DNA from: Sepiola atlantica
Taxonomy: Eukaryota > Mollusca > Cephalopoda > Sepiida > Sepiolidae
Reading direction: 5' to 3'
DNA length: 64,000 nt
NCBI GenBank assembly: GCA_963556195.1
Contig: OY744535.1
Span: 91,230,449 to 91,294,448 of the forward strand
Below are positions 42,021 through 54,354 of this stretch, one piece after another (position 1 is the stretch's first letter; the number at the start of each line of letters is the position of its first letter). The notes beneath the pieces were generated by a model. The model saw nothing but the letters and a program-made list of their open reading frames with translations. It was not told the origin of the DNA and did not search any database. A program made the translations under genes and the position numbers.

Positions 42021-42118
42021 AGAAAATGAAAAGAAACAGAAAAAGAGATAGTGAAAGAGAGATTGAGAGAACTCTTATTTGTACAATATTTTTGACTCAA
42101 CGCGTCACGGGTGATTCT

Positions 42119-42149
<31 letters not shown>

Positions 42150-42662
42150 AGGAAAGAGAGAAAAATAAAGAGAGCATTTATTTGTTCAATATTATTGACT
42201 CAACGCGTCACGGTTGAGTCTATACTCAAAGTAAGAGAAAGAGAGAGAGAGATATATATCTTATTTGTTCAATATATTTGACTCAACGCGTCACGGGTAA
42301 ATCTATAATGAGCAAGAGAGAGTGAGAGAGAGAGAGAGAAAGAGAGCTCTTATTTGTGCAATATCTTTGATTTTACGCGTCTAAGGGTGAGTTTGTAATG
42401 AGAAAGAGAGAGAGAGGAAGTGTATGAGAGAGAGAATGCTCTTATTTGTGCAATATATTTGACTCAACGCGTCATGGGTGAGTCTATGATAACAGAGAGA
42501 AATAGAGAGAGTAAGGGGGAGAATAAGAATGCTCTTATATGTACAATATATTTGACTTAACGCGTCATGAGTGAGCTTATAATGGGATAGCGAGAAAGAG
42601 ACACAGAGAGCTTATATTTGTTCAATATCTTTAACTCAACGCGTCAAAGGTGATTCTTAAGC

Positions 42663-42699
<37 letters not shown>

Positions 42700-43316
42700 T
42701 TTTTGTTGAGTACTTTGACTAAACGCGCCACGATTAAGTCTAAAATGAAGCAGATAAGGAGAGACAGAGATAATTAATGGTTCAATATCTTTGACGCAAC
42801 GCTTCACGGGTGAGTCCTAAGTAAGACAGAGAGAGAGAGAGAGTGAGAGAGAGAGAGAACTGTTATTTGTTAAATATCTTTGACTCACGTGAGTCTATAC
42901 TAAGAAAGAGAGAGAGAAAAAGAGAGAAAGAGTGAGAGCTCTTTTGTGCAATATTTTTTACTCAATACGTTAAGGGGTGAGTCTATAATGAGATATATAT
43001 ATAAAGAGAGAGAGAAAAAGAGCTTATATTTGTGTTATATCTTTGACTCAATGCATTTAGAGTGAGTTTCTAATCAGAGAGAGAGACAGCTCTTTTTTGT
43101 TCAAAATCTTTAACGAAACGCGTCACGGGTGAGTCTATAATGAAAGAGAGAAAGTGAGAGGGAGAGCTCCTATTTGTTCAATATCTTTAACGAAACGCGT
43201 CAATCGTAAGTCTATACTGAGAGACAGAGAGAGACAGAGAGAGAAAGAGAAATATGGGGAGAGAGAGAGAAAGATCTTATTTGTGCAATACTCAACGCGT
43301 CACCGGTGAGTTTAAA

Positions 43317-43367
<51 letters not shown>

Positions 43368-43825
43368 GGCTCTTATTTGTGCCAGATCTTTGACTTAGTG
43401 AGTTTATAATCAGAAAGAGGATGAAAGAGCTTTGATTTGACTTTACGCGTAACGTGTGAGTCTATAATGAGATATATATATATATAGAGAGAGAGGGGGG
43501 AGAGAATGCTCTTATTTGTGCAATATCTTTGACTCAACGCGTCACGGGTGAGTTCATAATGAGAGAGAGAGAGAGAAAATGAGAGAAAAAGAAACAGGCG
43601 ATAGCTCTTAATTGCACAATATCTTTGACTGAACGCGTCACGGGTTAGTCTATAAGAGAGAGAAATAGAGAGAGAGAGCTCGTATTTGTTTAATATATTT
43701 GACAACGCGTCACGAGTGAATCTATACTGAGAGAAAGAGGGAGAGAAAGAGAGAGAGAGAGCTTTTATTTGTCCAATATATTTGACTCAACGCATCCACG
43801 GGTGAGTATGTAATGAGAGAGATAG

Positions 43826-43889
<64 letters not shown>

Positions 43890-44207
43890 CTTTTATTTGT
43901 GCAATATCTTTAACTTTACGCGTCACGGGTGAGTCTATAGTGAGAGAGAGAGACAGAGAGAGAGACAGAGAGAGTGAGAGAGAGAACGAGAAAGAGAAAG
44001 CTCTTTAGTGTGCAATATCTTTTACTCAACGCGTCTACGGGTGAGTCTGTTATGAGAGCAAGCGAGAGCTTTTTAAGTGTCCAATATCTCTGATTAAACG
44101 CGTCACGAGTGAGTTTGTAATCAGAGACAAGGAGAGAGAGAGCGCGCGCTCTTATTTCTGAAATATGTTTGACTTTACGCGTCACGTGTGAGTCTATAAT
44201 TAGAGAG

Positions 44208-44241
<34 letters not shown>

Positions 44242-44275
44242 AATGCTCTTATTTGTGCAATATCTTTAACCTATA
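42021..44275 (+). repeat. ACGCGTCACGGGTGAGTC minisatellite, main block (about 25 copies)
   Basis: Unit about 75-110 bp: CTCTTATTTGTGCAATATC, TTTGACTCAACGCGTCACGG, GTGAGTCTATAATGAGAG, then a (GA)n spacer of varying length. Spacer variation explains the unequal unit size. Variants of the core include AACGCGTTACGG and TTTACGCGTCACG. Open frames on the minus strand repeat SLSHYRLTRDA-like words and are artefacts. Confidence 0.95.
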
Positions 44276-45525
44276 CAAAATCGTCTGTATGCTTGTACAG
44301 CGTATATTCGATGTGAAATTCAAAACGCAGTTGTCATTTTGATCAAGTACAAACGATTAATATCGATAAAGCAAATTTTAATCGTACCAATAATTGGCAC
44401 GTTCACGGCCAGAAAATTATAGAAGCGACTCAAATATACAATAAAATCGACCTTTTTGACGATTTATTCTAATGAACTCGTTTTTGCACGGTTAAATCGA
44501 TAGCAGTATCGGCTTTGACCCGTCGAGCATGTTCGTCTTTTTTTTTATGAATCGACTCGACTTTTTTTATTATTTTATTTCTCTTCTCTCCATGTGAATA
44601 TTCCTCGAACTCTAATATATAAACAGCTGCCTACAAGATATTCCTGCTAAAAAGGTGATTTAATATTGTTTTAATTTCATAACTTGTCATGGATGTGAAG
44701 AATATAATTTAAAAAATTATTTTTTTATCCCATTGTTGACGTCTAAGTTGTTTTTCTGATCAGATAAATTATGGTGGCAATAAAAAATATCGATATTTTG
44801 TATACTTAACTTTTACTATATAGCTATTATTTTTTACGTATGTGTTTGATTAACATATTGGATTTCTTTACTTTTATGCATACATATTTAAATGAATAAA
44901 TGCTTAAGTTTTTTCAACATATCCTTACTATATCAACATCAAAGCGGGTTATGCTTATTTAATTCTGTGATACAACATAATATTGCGAAATACAGTATAT
45001 ACAGAAATCTGCAAATATCCACAATCAGCAATCGGTATTCAAATTTGTATATTTTTTTCATACAGTTTATAATAAATATTCTGTAATATATATTTCTAAT
45101 TTGTATTGTCATATCTTATATATACGAACTAGTTTTGTCGATATTAAGGTCAATACGCATCTTCTAGCGTTGCGATTATCATATTTCGTTCTTGTTAGCT
45201 CCATAGATCAAAGCCTCATGCCTTGTCTGGAAATATTTACATAAAAATAAAAAATAAAAATAATAAAAGATTAATAGAGCGATTAAAAAATAGTTCATTT
45301 TTATTTTTCTTAGAATTCTAATTTCATTACTTATCAAAAAAGATAATTTACATTAAAACTTCCGGTTTAGTTAACTTACGGCATAAGTTCAAAATCTGAT
45401 GTTACTGGAATGCTGAGAACAGATACTACACTTTGATTTTAGCCCAAAAGAAAGCGAAACTATAAAAATGTGTTCAATTAATTTATTAATTAGCAAAGAT
45501 ATTGTATTATATTTAAATGGGGTTG
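44276..45525. other. AT-rich DNA, nothing recognised
   Basis: No gene or element is supported. Open frames are short and low in complexity. Confidence 0.5.
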
Positions 45526-45529
45526 GTAG

Positions 45530-46050
45530 TTTATGATTGGTTCTGATGTCATATCATCCCGCCAGGAATTACCTCCTCATTTTTAAGGGTGGGGTGTAAT
45601 GTAGTATCTGCATTATCTTCTCCATTTATGGGAGCATCCTCCGATGTATAATCCCTCTTCTTGAAGGGAGGAAGTAGTGAAATATCTGTTCCGTTGTTAT
45701 GATAACATTACAACCATTCTTTACCTCCCGCTTTAGGAGTAGTGTATGATATTTAAATTTGTCATGATACATTCTTTTCAGGCATTACCTCCTCTTTGAG
45801 GGAGGCAGTACACTATATGTTCGTTCTTCATAATATCCTCTCAGTATTACTTTCTCCTTTTGGGAGTGGGGAGCTTAGTGTAGTGTTTGTTCGGTTGTCA
45901 TAGTATCATCTCAGACATAACCTCTTTTGGGGGGTAGGGGGTATAATGTTCATTCGTCATGATAAACTGCTCTCAGTCATTGACTTCTCCTTTGGGGATC
46001 AGTGTAGTATATGTTCGTTAACCATAATTTCATCCTCTCAGCCTATTTGT
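45530..46050 (+). repeat. Degenerate 70-80-bp minisatellite
   Basis: About seven units with (A)TTACCTCCTCNTTT, a G-rich run (GAGGGAGG or GGGGTGGG) and AGTGTAGTATATGTTCGTT, then a TCATGATA-like spacer. CCTCC and GGGAGG in each unit can pair as a short hairpin. Divergence between units is high, so the array is old. Confidence 0.75.
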
Positions 46051-46110
46051 TATAAAACCCCTTTAATAAATTAAAGTTCAGCAATGATCGGAAATATTAA
46101 AATAGACTGA

Positions 46111-46112
<2 letters not shown>

Positions 46113-46192
<80 letters not shown>
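46113..46192. repeat. (TA)n microsatellite
   Basis: Left flank of the 300-bp palindrome. Confidence 0.95.
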
Positions 46193-46200
<8 letters not shown>

Positions 46201-46492
46201 TGAAAACTATATGTTCAGAAACGTACGGCGGTTTCACCCAAATGTGCTGACTTCTTACATTAAAAAAAAATCTATACCCAGTGAAATCATGAGCGTGCTT
46301 AAAAGAGGTCAAACCCCATGTGAAATGGCGTTATATCGATATAACGCCATTTCTAATCGGGGTGTGAATTCTTTCAGCACGCTGACGATTCCACTAAGTA
46401 TAGACTTTGTAAAAATGTAAAAAGTTAGCTCATCTGGATGTAACCGCTTTACGTTTCTGAAATATGTAACATATAGTTTACAAATAAATTAT
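46193..46492. repeat. 300-bp palindromic element
   Basis: It is symmetric about 46338: the centre GGCGTTATATCGATATAACGCC is a perfect 22-bp palindrome. Outward, CAAACCCCATGTGAAATG mirrors CATTTCTAATCGGGGTG, AGCGTGCT mirrors AGCACGCT, and TTTATTTGAAAACTATATGT mirrors ACATATAGTTTACAAATAAA. Arms are about 75-80% complementary outside the centre. It has no coding capacity. It looks like a foldback MITE in (TA)n. Confidence 0.85.
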
Positions 46493-46556
46493 ATTAGCTC
46501 TTACTCATCTACGATCGAGCACTTTATTAATTTATTTTCAATAAACCTGACACACA

Positions 46557-46970
<414 letters not shown>

Positions 46971-47013
<43 letters not shown>
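46971..47013. repeat. (TA)n microsatellite
   Basis: Lies at the 3' side of a minus-strand hammerhead-like motif. Confidence 0.95.
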
Positions 47014-47017
<4 letters not shown>

Positions 47018-47043
47018 AAAAGTTTTATTTTTACAAACATATT

Positions 47044-47108
47044 AAAGCTACACATCCGGAATATGTTTCAATCGTAGCTTTGATGAGCTCGATTGCCTCA
47101 GGCTAAAA
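47044..47108 (-). ncRNA. Degenerate hammerhead-like motif next to (TA)n
   Basis: Minus strand: TTTTTAGC, CTGAGGC (expected CTGANGA), stem AATCG/CGATT with a 15-nt loop, GAAAC, ATATTCCGGATGT, GTA and GCTTT. GC-A next to the core pairs with T-GC after the GTA over 3 bp. The tail then reaches (TA)n after about 30 bp. Two core bases are changed, so it is a remnant at best. Confidence 0.3.
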
Positions 47109-47109
47109 A

Positions 47110-47680
47110 TAGATTCCCTCGCTCTATGTTTTCATATGCAAGAATGGAGCAACATCGGTAAGACCTACGTGACTAAATTCAAGACATCATATTTGACTAT
47201 TAATACTATTAAATTTTCTATATTCATATTTCAGACGTCGACCGATCAAATTAGTTTACTGTAGACTTCTAACTTTTTCCGTCGCAAGATATGTGAGTCA
47301 ACCATTAAGAGTTGGTATGTGATTTGTGTAGGGGGGAGAAATGTTGCATACCTTAATTTTCTCCCTCATCTATTGTAGAGGGTGGTGTGTCGTCTAGTGG
47401 ATTACTTCTTTGTTTTTTCCTTCCTGCCGTGAACCACCCCGTCCGTGTCTGCAACAAAATCCTCATGACGCACCCCGAAGACAAACTCCTCTTTTAAATT
47501 TAATTCATTTTATTACAAGCGTTGTAATTTCAACTGGGGGTCATTCACTACGTCGAGAGAGAGGGAGAGGGCAAACACTACTTTATCGTAGTTAGTTAAC
47601 AATGTTTTCTTAATCATTCATAGAGAGGGGGAGGATTTCTCTCGCTTGTATTCCCTTAAGGAAAATATTTCCCTTATTTT
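47110..47680. other. Mixed DNA upstream of a CpG-rich island
   Basis: No gene is recognised. GAGAGAGAGGGAGAGGG at about 47555-47571 is low complexity. Confidence 0.45.
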
Positions 47681-47930
47681 TACATCGTGAATCGCACGTC
47701 CTGCTCGGTTCGCCTTCCGAATCAGACTGACGAAAACTCGCTTCTCACGAGAACGAGTGACGTCACAGAGCCTCTCGCAGGTGCAGACTGACCCTTGATC
47801 TGGGGTCTCGTTACCCGGTAACCTTGTCACGTCTGTTAGCTCTGACTGTGAGAACAAGCCCTATTCTGCACTCAACTGCGCCCGCGTTAACTCGCGCACG
47901 TCAAACCAATGATTTCCAACAGATACGTCC
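47680..47930. promoter_or_regulatory. CpG-rich promoter-like island with CRE, X-box and CCAAT
   Basis: The island holds a perfect CRE (TGACGTCA, about 47759-47766), an X-box-like GTTACCCGGTAAC (inverted GTTACC/GGTAAC with one base between, near 47811), CCAAT (near 47906) and CpG-dense sequence such as CGCCCGCGTTAACTCGCGC. CRE, RFX-type X-box and CCAAT/NF-Y sites commonly co-occur in animal promoters. No adjacent exon can be recognised, so the direction is unknown. Confidence 0.4.
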
Positions 47931-49615
47931 ATTCCCATGGGGCCATTATCCAACAGAAATATATCTGTCTATTACAAGTCTGCCGAGTGAAATATATATC
48001 CGTCTAATAAAATCGCACATGAAAACATACACATCTTTTACTCGTCATATATGCATCCACAGGGATTCACAATTCACAATTCATAAGTAATTTGTTCATG
48101 TAAAGTAAAGTTCGAAATTATTTTTTTAATAACATTTCTCATTATAGAAATATAATATGAATAGAATTATTAGCAAGGGGTTACAGGCTTTGGGCAGGTG
48201 TGAGTTTTGGCAAGCTAAGGAATATAGATTGGCCCAAATTGATTACACTTTTTTCATCAAATCAATGCTAACTACAATTTGAATAATTTAAAAGGTAAAT
48301 CCAAAAATCGAATAGGTAACATCATATAAGATTGGCACGAAAGTACATCATCTTCCTCATTGAACCCTAACCCGCAACACAGTTTGTCCTGCTTTTTAGA
48401 AATAGTATTGCTGATAGAACTATAATCGAAATTGATGCACATCCACGAGACTTCCGCTTATAGACAAGAGGAAACAAACTGAAATAAAATAATGGAATTG
48501 ATAAATAAAAAAAAACGGAAAGACTGAAAAATACTAATCAAGTTTGTATGAGAGGATGCGAGATCGTCTGTGATAGCTGATGACTGATTCGGAGCAGAAC
48601 GACGACTGTCAGATATTCAGAAGGATAATACTTCTATCGTGTCTCATACTTTTTAATGAAAAATAATAAAACTCATGCGATAAATGGCAAACGAATTGCA
48701 AAAGAATACAGATCAAAAGTCAAGTTAAACTTTGAAGAAAATAATTAAAAAATCGAAGAAAATGGAACAAAATGACCAAATGATGAAAGAATACGAGAAA
48801 TAGACATTCTGACGATGTGAACTTTAATCGTAGAAAATCGACTAAAATGACGTGAAATAGTTTGGTGAGAAGAGAAATAATCAGTCATTATAAAAATGAG
48901 TAACAGTAAAACATAAAAAATAAAACAATTAATATATAGAAAAAATATTTTTCAAAACAAATTTAATATTTTATGTATTCGCTTTTTATTGTTAAAAATC
49001 TCGGATTTTGATGTAATTCCAAATATTAGCAGTTTCATTTTAAAAGTAAAGCAATTCATTTCGTCGAATATTTGATGTCCATGCTGGTACATTGTTTTCT
49101 TTCGATTCTTGACATGTTTCGGACAGTTATCTTCAACTTGGCTGTTATATATACTACTAAAAATTAATTCGTCTGTTTTTAAATTAGAATTAAAGAACAA
49201 TATGAAGTTTGAGATATAAAATGTTTCTAATGCGTACACATTCAAGACGCCATGTAATATCAAATAGCCAATTTAATTACTTTCACCAACGCAAGTAAAA
49301 ATCGAAAAAACCCAAACAATTTACTTTCATCAACAGCCTTTTTATAAAATTTCCTTTGTTTCGTTTTTTGATACCGATTCTCTTGTTTTCCCCCTTTTCA
49401 GTTTGTTCTCTTCTTTTTCTCAAGTCGTATTTAACTTTTATGCAATTACTATTTCGATACTAATTTCTTCTTTAGTATTTTCTTTTACTTTTTTTAGTGC
49501 GGCTCACCTATGATTTTATTCAATCAGTATTAACTGAATAATCCTTAATTTTACATGGAAATCGCCCCAGACAACTAGTGTATCCACTTGATGTAAGGAC
49601 CTAACAAATAACAAA
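47931..49615. other. AT-rich DNA, nothing recognised
   Basis: No gene, RNA or element end can be supported in this stretch. Confidence 0.5.
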
Positions 49616-49619
49616 TACA

Positions 49620-50300
49620 AAGACAGGAGATACCTATTGACCTTAGGTTTGAAAGGATCAAGTCTAGAGGTAGGATGAATAACAGTCAGCAGGAAGAGAG
49701 GTCTACAAGCCTGCAGTACTTGGAAAGAAGCTACTGGAATAGTAAGCTCTATTACAATGAGGTATCAAAACAGCGGATTGACGAAGACCACGAGATCAAC
49801 GATTCAAACGAGCTGGGACAAAAAAGCCAGGGAGTAAATCACACAATTCTGAAGAACACATGCCATAATAGTATTTATAGAAAAGGAAATATCACATTTA
49901 TTAGAAAAAAGGAGTACAGAAAAAGAAAGGGTGGGAACCAATCAAATTACAGATACGTTTGCTCACCTTATCAAGAACCCTAAACTGAGGCAGAGATTCA
50001 CAAGCCCAAATATTACAACAGTAAATTTGTATGGATAGAGAATCGCCTCAGGTGTGAGAAAGTGTTTGGAGCGATAGAGAGAACCGACTTTACGAGAAGC
50101 AGAAAGAGCAATGGATCGAATGTATGAATTCCAAGAAAGATTTGATGAGAGAGAAATATCAAAAAGTTTAAGAGTCGATTTCTACTCAAGATCAGGGCCA
50201 TCAGTGAGAATCTAAGGAAGAAAAGGGACAGGCCTGCGATTGAAAAACACGAGCGGACACATTTGATCCTTAATTCCTACAGATTATTGTTCATGCCTTT
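49620..50300 (-). pseudogene. LINE (jockey/CR1-like) C-terminal remnant
   Basis: Minus-strand segments: KLFDISLSSNLSWNSYIRSI, ALSASRKVGSLYRSKHFLTP, EAILYPYKFTV (50020-50200), then in a shifted frame CNIWACESLPQF, VLDKVSKRICNLIGS (49930-50010), and near the 3' end SSSFFPSTAGL (49725-49760). These match in order the conserved tail after the RT of jockey/CR1-type LINEs (SIAKSASKKLGSLYRAK, IWAGA, LDKVQKRICNLIG, SFFPSTAALWN). Stops and frameshifts are frequent, and the RT palm is absent. Confidence 0.7.
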
Positions 50301-51144
50301 TCCACAGGTTTTGCCTCCGTAGGACATTGACATCTTTCTTGGACTTTTAGACTAAATCATAAGAAACAGAAAATAAATGTCTCGGGCTAAAATCTGTGAA
50401 GTATCTTTTCATAGATGATAATCGAATATCGATTGATGAAGCCGACGTTGGCTCTACTTTTAGACAATGTTCGATATGTTTTCCGTCTGCTATTGTTTAT
50501 TTAATTTTTTCATTTGTAGTATATATTTTCAATTTTCCCACGGCTTGGTTTATTTCATTTTTTGCCGGTTTTACGTATCAGATAATTGTTCTGATTTTGA
50601 TTAAAATTTCTTGAATTGTCTTTGTAAATGTTGGTATCGTTTTTTTGCGTACAGATGTGTATGCATAAACACACATACACTTCCCAAGTTCTTGTCGGAT
50701 GCTTTTTTTACCTTGTAGAGGTAAATCCTTCTTTTGTAGTCTGAATTTGTTTATCGAACCACGTTTGAAGTTGATATCTTTAAATCAACGTCAATCGGAT
50801 TATTTCGTTCACAATGTGACTTGCATGTATTTACTGAGTAGAACAAAGCACGCGCGTGACTGAATATATTCCAAAATTTATTTTCATTTCGAACCCTTAT
50901 TTGCCGGTTCATATAGTTGAATTTACCATATCATTTATTAGTTCGTTTTCGAAATCGTCGCCGCCAGCTTATATAACTTAGTTAGAAATATAAAAAATAA
51001 CTAGAGTGTAAAGTCTTTAAAAGATAATGTTTTATTGCAACGTATATCTTGTACAACACAACAGCACTACCGGTAATCCATTAAGATTAACTTAATACAC
51101 TCGAATACCGTCGAATACAGTCCACCATACATACACTGTTCGTA

Positions 51145-51147
<3 letters not shown>
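50300..51147. other. AT-rich DNA, nothing recognised
   Basis: No feature can be supported here. Confidence 0.5.
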
Positions 51148-51211
<64 letters not shown>

Positions 51212-51307
51212 CATCTATCAATCTTGAGGAGGGTGAAGTATTCCATCATAACAGAATCAAATATCGATGCCTTGCTATTGCGGTCAAATTTAGATTATCC
51301 GACCGAC

Positions 51308-51379
<72 letters not shown>
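51148..51379. repeat. Two (TA)n tracts around a 106-bp unique segment
   Basis: TA runs at 51148-51208 and 51315-51379 flank a non-repetitive segment containing CTTGAGGAGGGTGAAG and TTGCTATTGCGGTCAAAT. It could be a tiny insertion within one TA tract. No family is recognised. Confidence 0.85.
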
Positions 51380-51383
<4 letters not shown>

Positions 51384-51429
51384 TGTGTACTCTAAATAGG
51401 ATCGAAGGCTTACTTCTTTGCTGAACATT

Positions 51430-51706
51430 TGAAATTTACTCATTTATTTAATTTACATGAATTATATTTAAGAAAATCTTCTATATTTTTTATTCAAATG
51501 TTTTTTTTTCTTTATTCGATTATGTTTCTTTTTATTCTAAATTACAAACTTTCCTCTTTTTATTTTCTTTATTTTCAAGTTTTTTCTTCGGTCATACAGA
51601 ATTTCTATTTTTGTCTGTCCACTTCTATTTTTCTTTAATTTTCTTTTGAGCTGTATACTTTCACAATAGGTTTTACCTTTCCTAAAAGTTCGCTTTTAGT
51701 TCTCTA

Positions 51707-51710
<4 letters not shown>
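51430..51710. other. T-rich DNA
   Basis: A pyrimidine-biased stretch; Phe/Leu-rich frames over it are compositional. Confidence 0.5.

Positions 51711-51771
<61 letters not shown>
51711..51771. repeat. (TA)n microsatellite
   Basis: Followed by a small inverted pair AAGTATAAATTTTT/ATTTATACTT at 51773-51796. Confidence 0.95.
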
Positions 51772-51774
<3 letters not shown>

Positions 51775-51882
51775 TATAAATTTTTATTTATACTTATAAA
51801 CAGCTCTACTTGTTATTGAGCACTTTTTGTAAACACTTGAGTGTCTACGGATTTACATTTACAGAAACTAATACAATACATG

Positions 51883-51985
<103 letters not shown>

Positions 51986-51989
51986 TGAG

Positions 51990-53135
51990 AGAGAGGTATC
52001 CGTCTCCGAACATATTCGTCACAGTGAAACACTTTTTTTAAATCTAAAAAGTTGTACATCAAAATACTATAAAGACATCAATGCTATGATAAAATTAGAT
52101 TAAACTTGAGATTCCATCATGACTGCAGTTTTGCGCTCAGAAAAGTTTAACAATTTGGAATTTAGATGTCATCATGGCATCTGCAAATCTTTGCAATATG
52201 TTCAAATTTTCATAACGTATACAATTTGATGTCATTTTATGGTCTTTTATGTGACAAATGTATATTTTCAATTGCACAGAAATCCCTTATTCAAAGATCA
52301 AACACAACTTTCCTCGTTTAAAATGTTAGTAGGAATTTACTCATGATATATATTTTGTATGGACGGTCGTTTAAAATCATATGGTGTACACAAAAACGGT
52401 CCTCATTCATTTACGGGAAACGTCGTAGTGATTGACAATGATAAATATTATCTAGCTTCTAAGTGATACATTAAAAGCCATGTTGAAAATATCATTAAAA
52501 ACCCCTGTTTTACTTTGATATAAGGATTCGTTTTCAATTGCATCACTGGCTAGGGAGAGCGACAATATACCGTATAAATTATTGCTGATTCATAATATAG
52601 AAAATAAAATTGAAGCTAACCTTAAACATTCATTTATAGTTGGTTTATTACTTAGTTGCTTGAAAAAAAGCTCCAGGAAAAATGTTCACACCAACTCTAT
52701 AATATGCTGTTGTTGCTGCTACTGTCCCTACTCTGTCTGAGTTTGCAACATAAATGGCATAACTGCTGTTGCACCTTATAATATATTCTGTTTAATACGT
52801 GATAATTAAACAAAAGTTATTCTTTTATCATGATGCGAAATATCAGTGTCACAGGTGGTTAGTTTCAGTCACTAATTTATGGTGTGTTAAGATGATGTAA
52901 GAACAGACAAAATGGCGTTTACAGATCGTAACCAACTGGTACAGTGTTGATGAAAGGTAATATGAGACAAACGTACATATCACAAAAACCGTAGGAAATT
53001 AATATATAAATTAAGTTATTGAAATTGTATTTTTATTGCATAATAAAGTAAAAAAAATATTTATTTTTTTTCTTATTTATTGTTTTACCAATAATTGTTA
53101 CCGTTATAATGGTGCCTTTATCGTCATTTTTCCAT
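51990..53135. other. AT-rich DNA, nothing recognised
   Basis: No feature can be supported here. Confidence 0.5.

Positions 53136-53136
<1 letters not shown>

Positions 53137-53221
<85 letters not shown>
53137..53221. repeat. (CA)n-(TA)n compound microsatellite
   Basis: About 11 CA units then about 62 bp of TA. Confidence 0.95.
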
Positions 53222-53223
<2 letters not shown>

Positions 53224-54276
53224 GTTCGTGTAAGAAACATACAATTAAAGTAAATATGAGACAAATAATTGCAGCAAACAAACTAAGTAGAAATATCGAT
53301 ATTTAGTCTTAGTCTCTTTAGGGTGTATTCACGATTGAATGCACGACCCTATAAGTGACCTATTTATACAGAAAATACACAGTGAGAATGAATAGAAAAA
53401 TGAAGGCGGTGATGTTCTTTGGGCCGGATATGGTGTGATAGCGAGCAAAATGTAGCTCAGATGAAATGTTAAAGGAAAGGTTAGGAGTGCATAAAAATTA
53501 TAAGAGGAAGAGGGCTAAGATTTTACATCGGATAATGTCAATTTGTGTGGTTAGAGGTGAATGGGTTGGGAATGAAAGTAAAAATATAAGTGAGTCAAAG
53601 AAAGGAAGCAAAGAAAACTTGCAGGAGGAGTTGATGAAAAAAGATGGCATCACTGGTGGCATATCAACCATTATCTATGAAATATAGATGTTTCTCTAAC
53701 AATTCGTTTTGCAAGTAGAGTAGCAATTTGAAAGTAACACATTCTTTGTTTAATCCTTTTGATGAAATGTACGATAAAAGCTAATTCGATGCGGAGTCTG
53801 CAGTGAGAGTTAAACACATCGCGGAAACGATATAAAAGCATTTAAATTATAGGGTTAAATATATGTTTTAATATTTCCCATTTCTGTTTGTTTAAAAAAT
53901 ATATTTTTTGATAAAAAATTATTAAATATGAAAGTTATATGAAAAACTGGGACATTTTAACGTGGATTATAAAATTCATTTCATGTCATTTAATGGGACT
54001 CTCGTGCTTTACACATGTTCGTCGGCTCCACGTGAAATTGTATTTTTGAACTGCAAAGATAATTCTTTTTTATTTACATTTTCAAACGGTTTTGATAAGA
54101 ACGCTGAGCACATATCACAAGTAATTTTGTGTAAACGGTCATTCTCGGTCTGCAAATAAAAATTTGAGATATTAAAATCACCGAATTTTAAGTTCACATC
54201 TGATTTATGTGCGTTTAATTGTAATATCCAATTTGATTTATTTTGTTTGCATAAATATGTTGAGAGAGATTGTGTG

Positions 54277-54279
<3 letters not shown>
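53222..54279. other. Mostly AT-rich DNA with one unassigned small ORF
   Basis: The plus-strand frame 53466-53687 (73 codons, Lys-rich, starting MLKERLGVHKNYKRKRAK) has no recognisable domain and no supporting signals. I do not call it a gene. Confidence 0.4.

Positions 54280-54343
<64 letters not shown>
54280..54343. repeat. (TA)n microsatellite
   Basis: A TA run of about 64 bp. Confidence 0.95.

Positions 54344-54344
<1 letters not shown>

Positions 54345-54354
<10 letters not shown>

Noticed and set aside
46375..46410. CTGACGA in the 300-bp palindrome as a hammerhead core
   Set aside because: No GAAA follows on the same strand at hairpin distance. A permuted fold with the GAAA of the other arm leaves four bases unpaired next to the core.
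53466..53687. A 73-codon Lys-rich ORF as a small gene
   Set aside because: No domain, no promoter or polyadenylation support, and a length expected by chance in 64 kb of AT-rich DNA.
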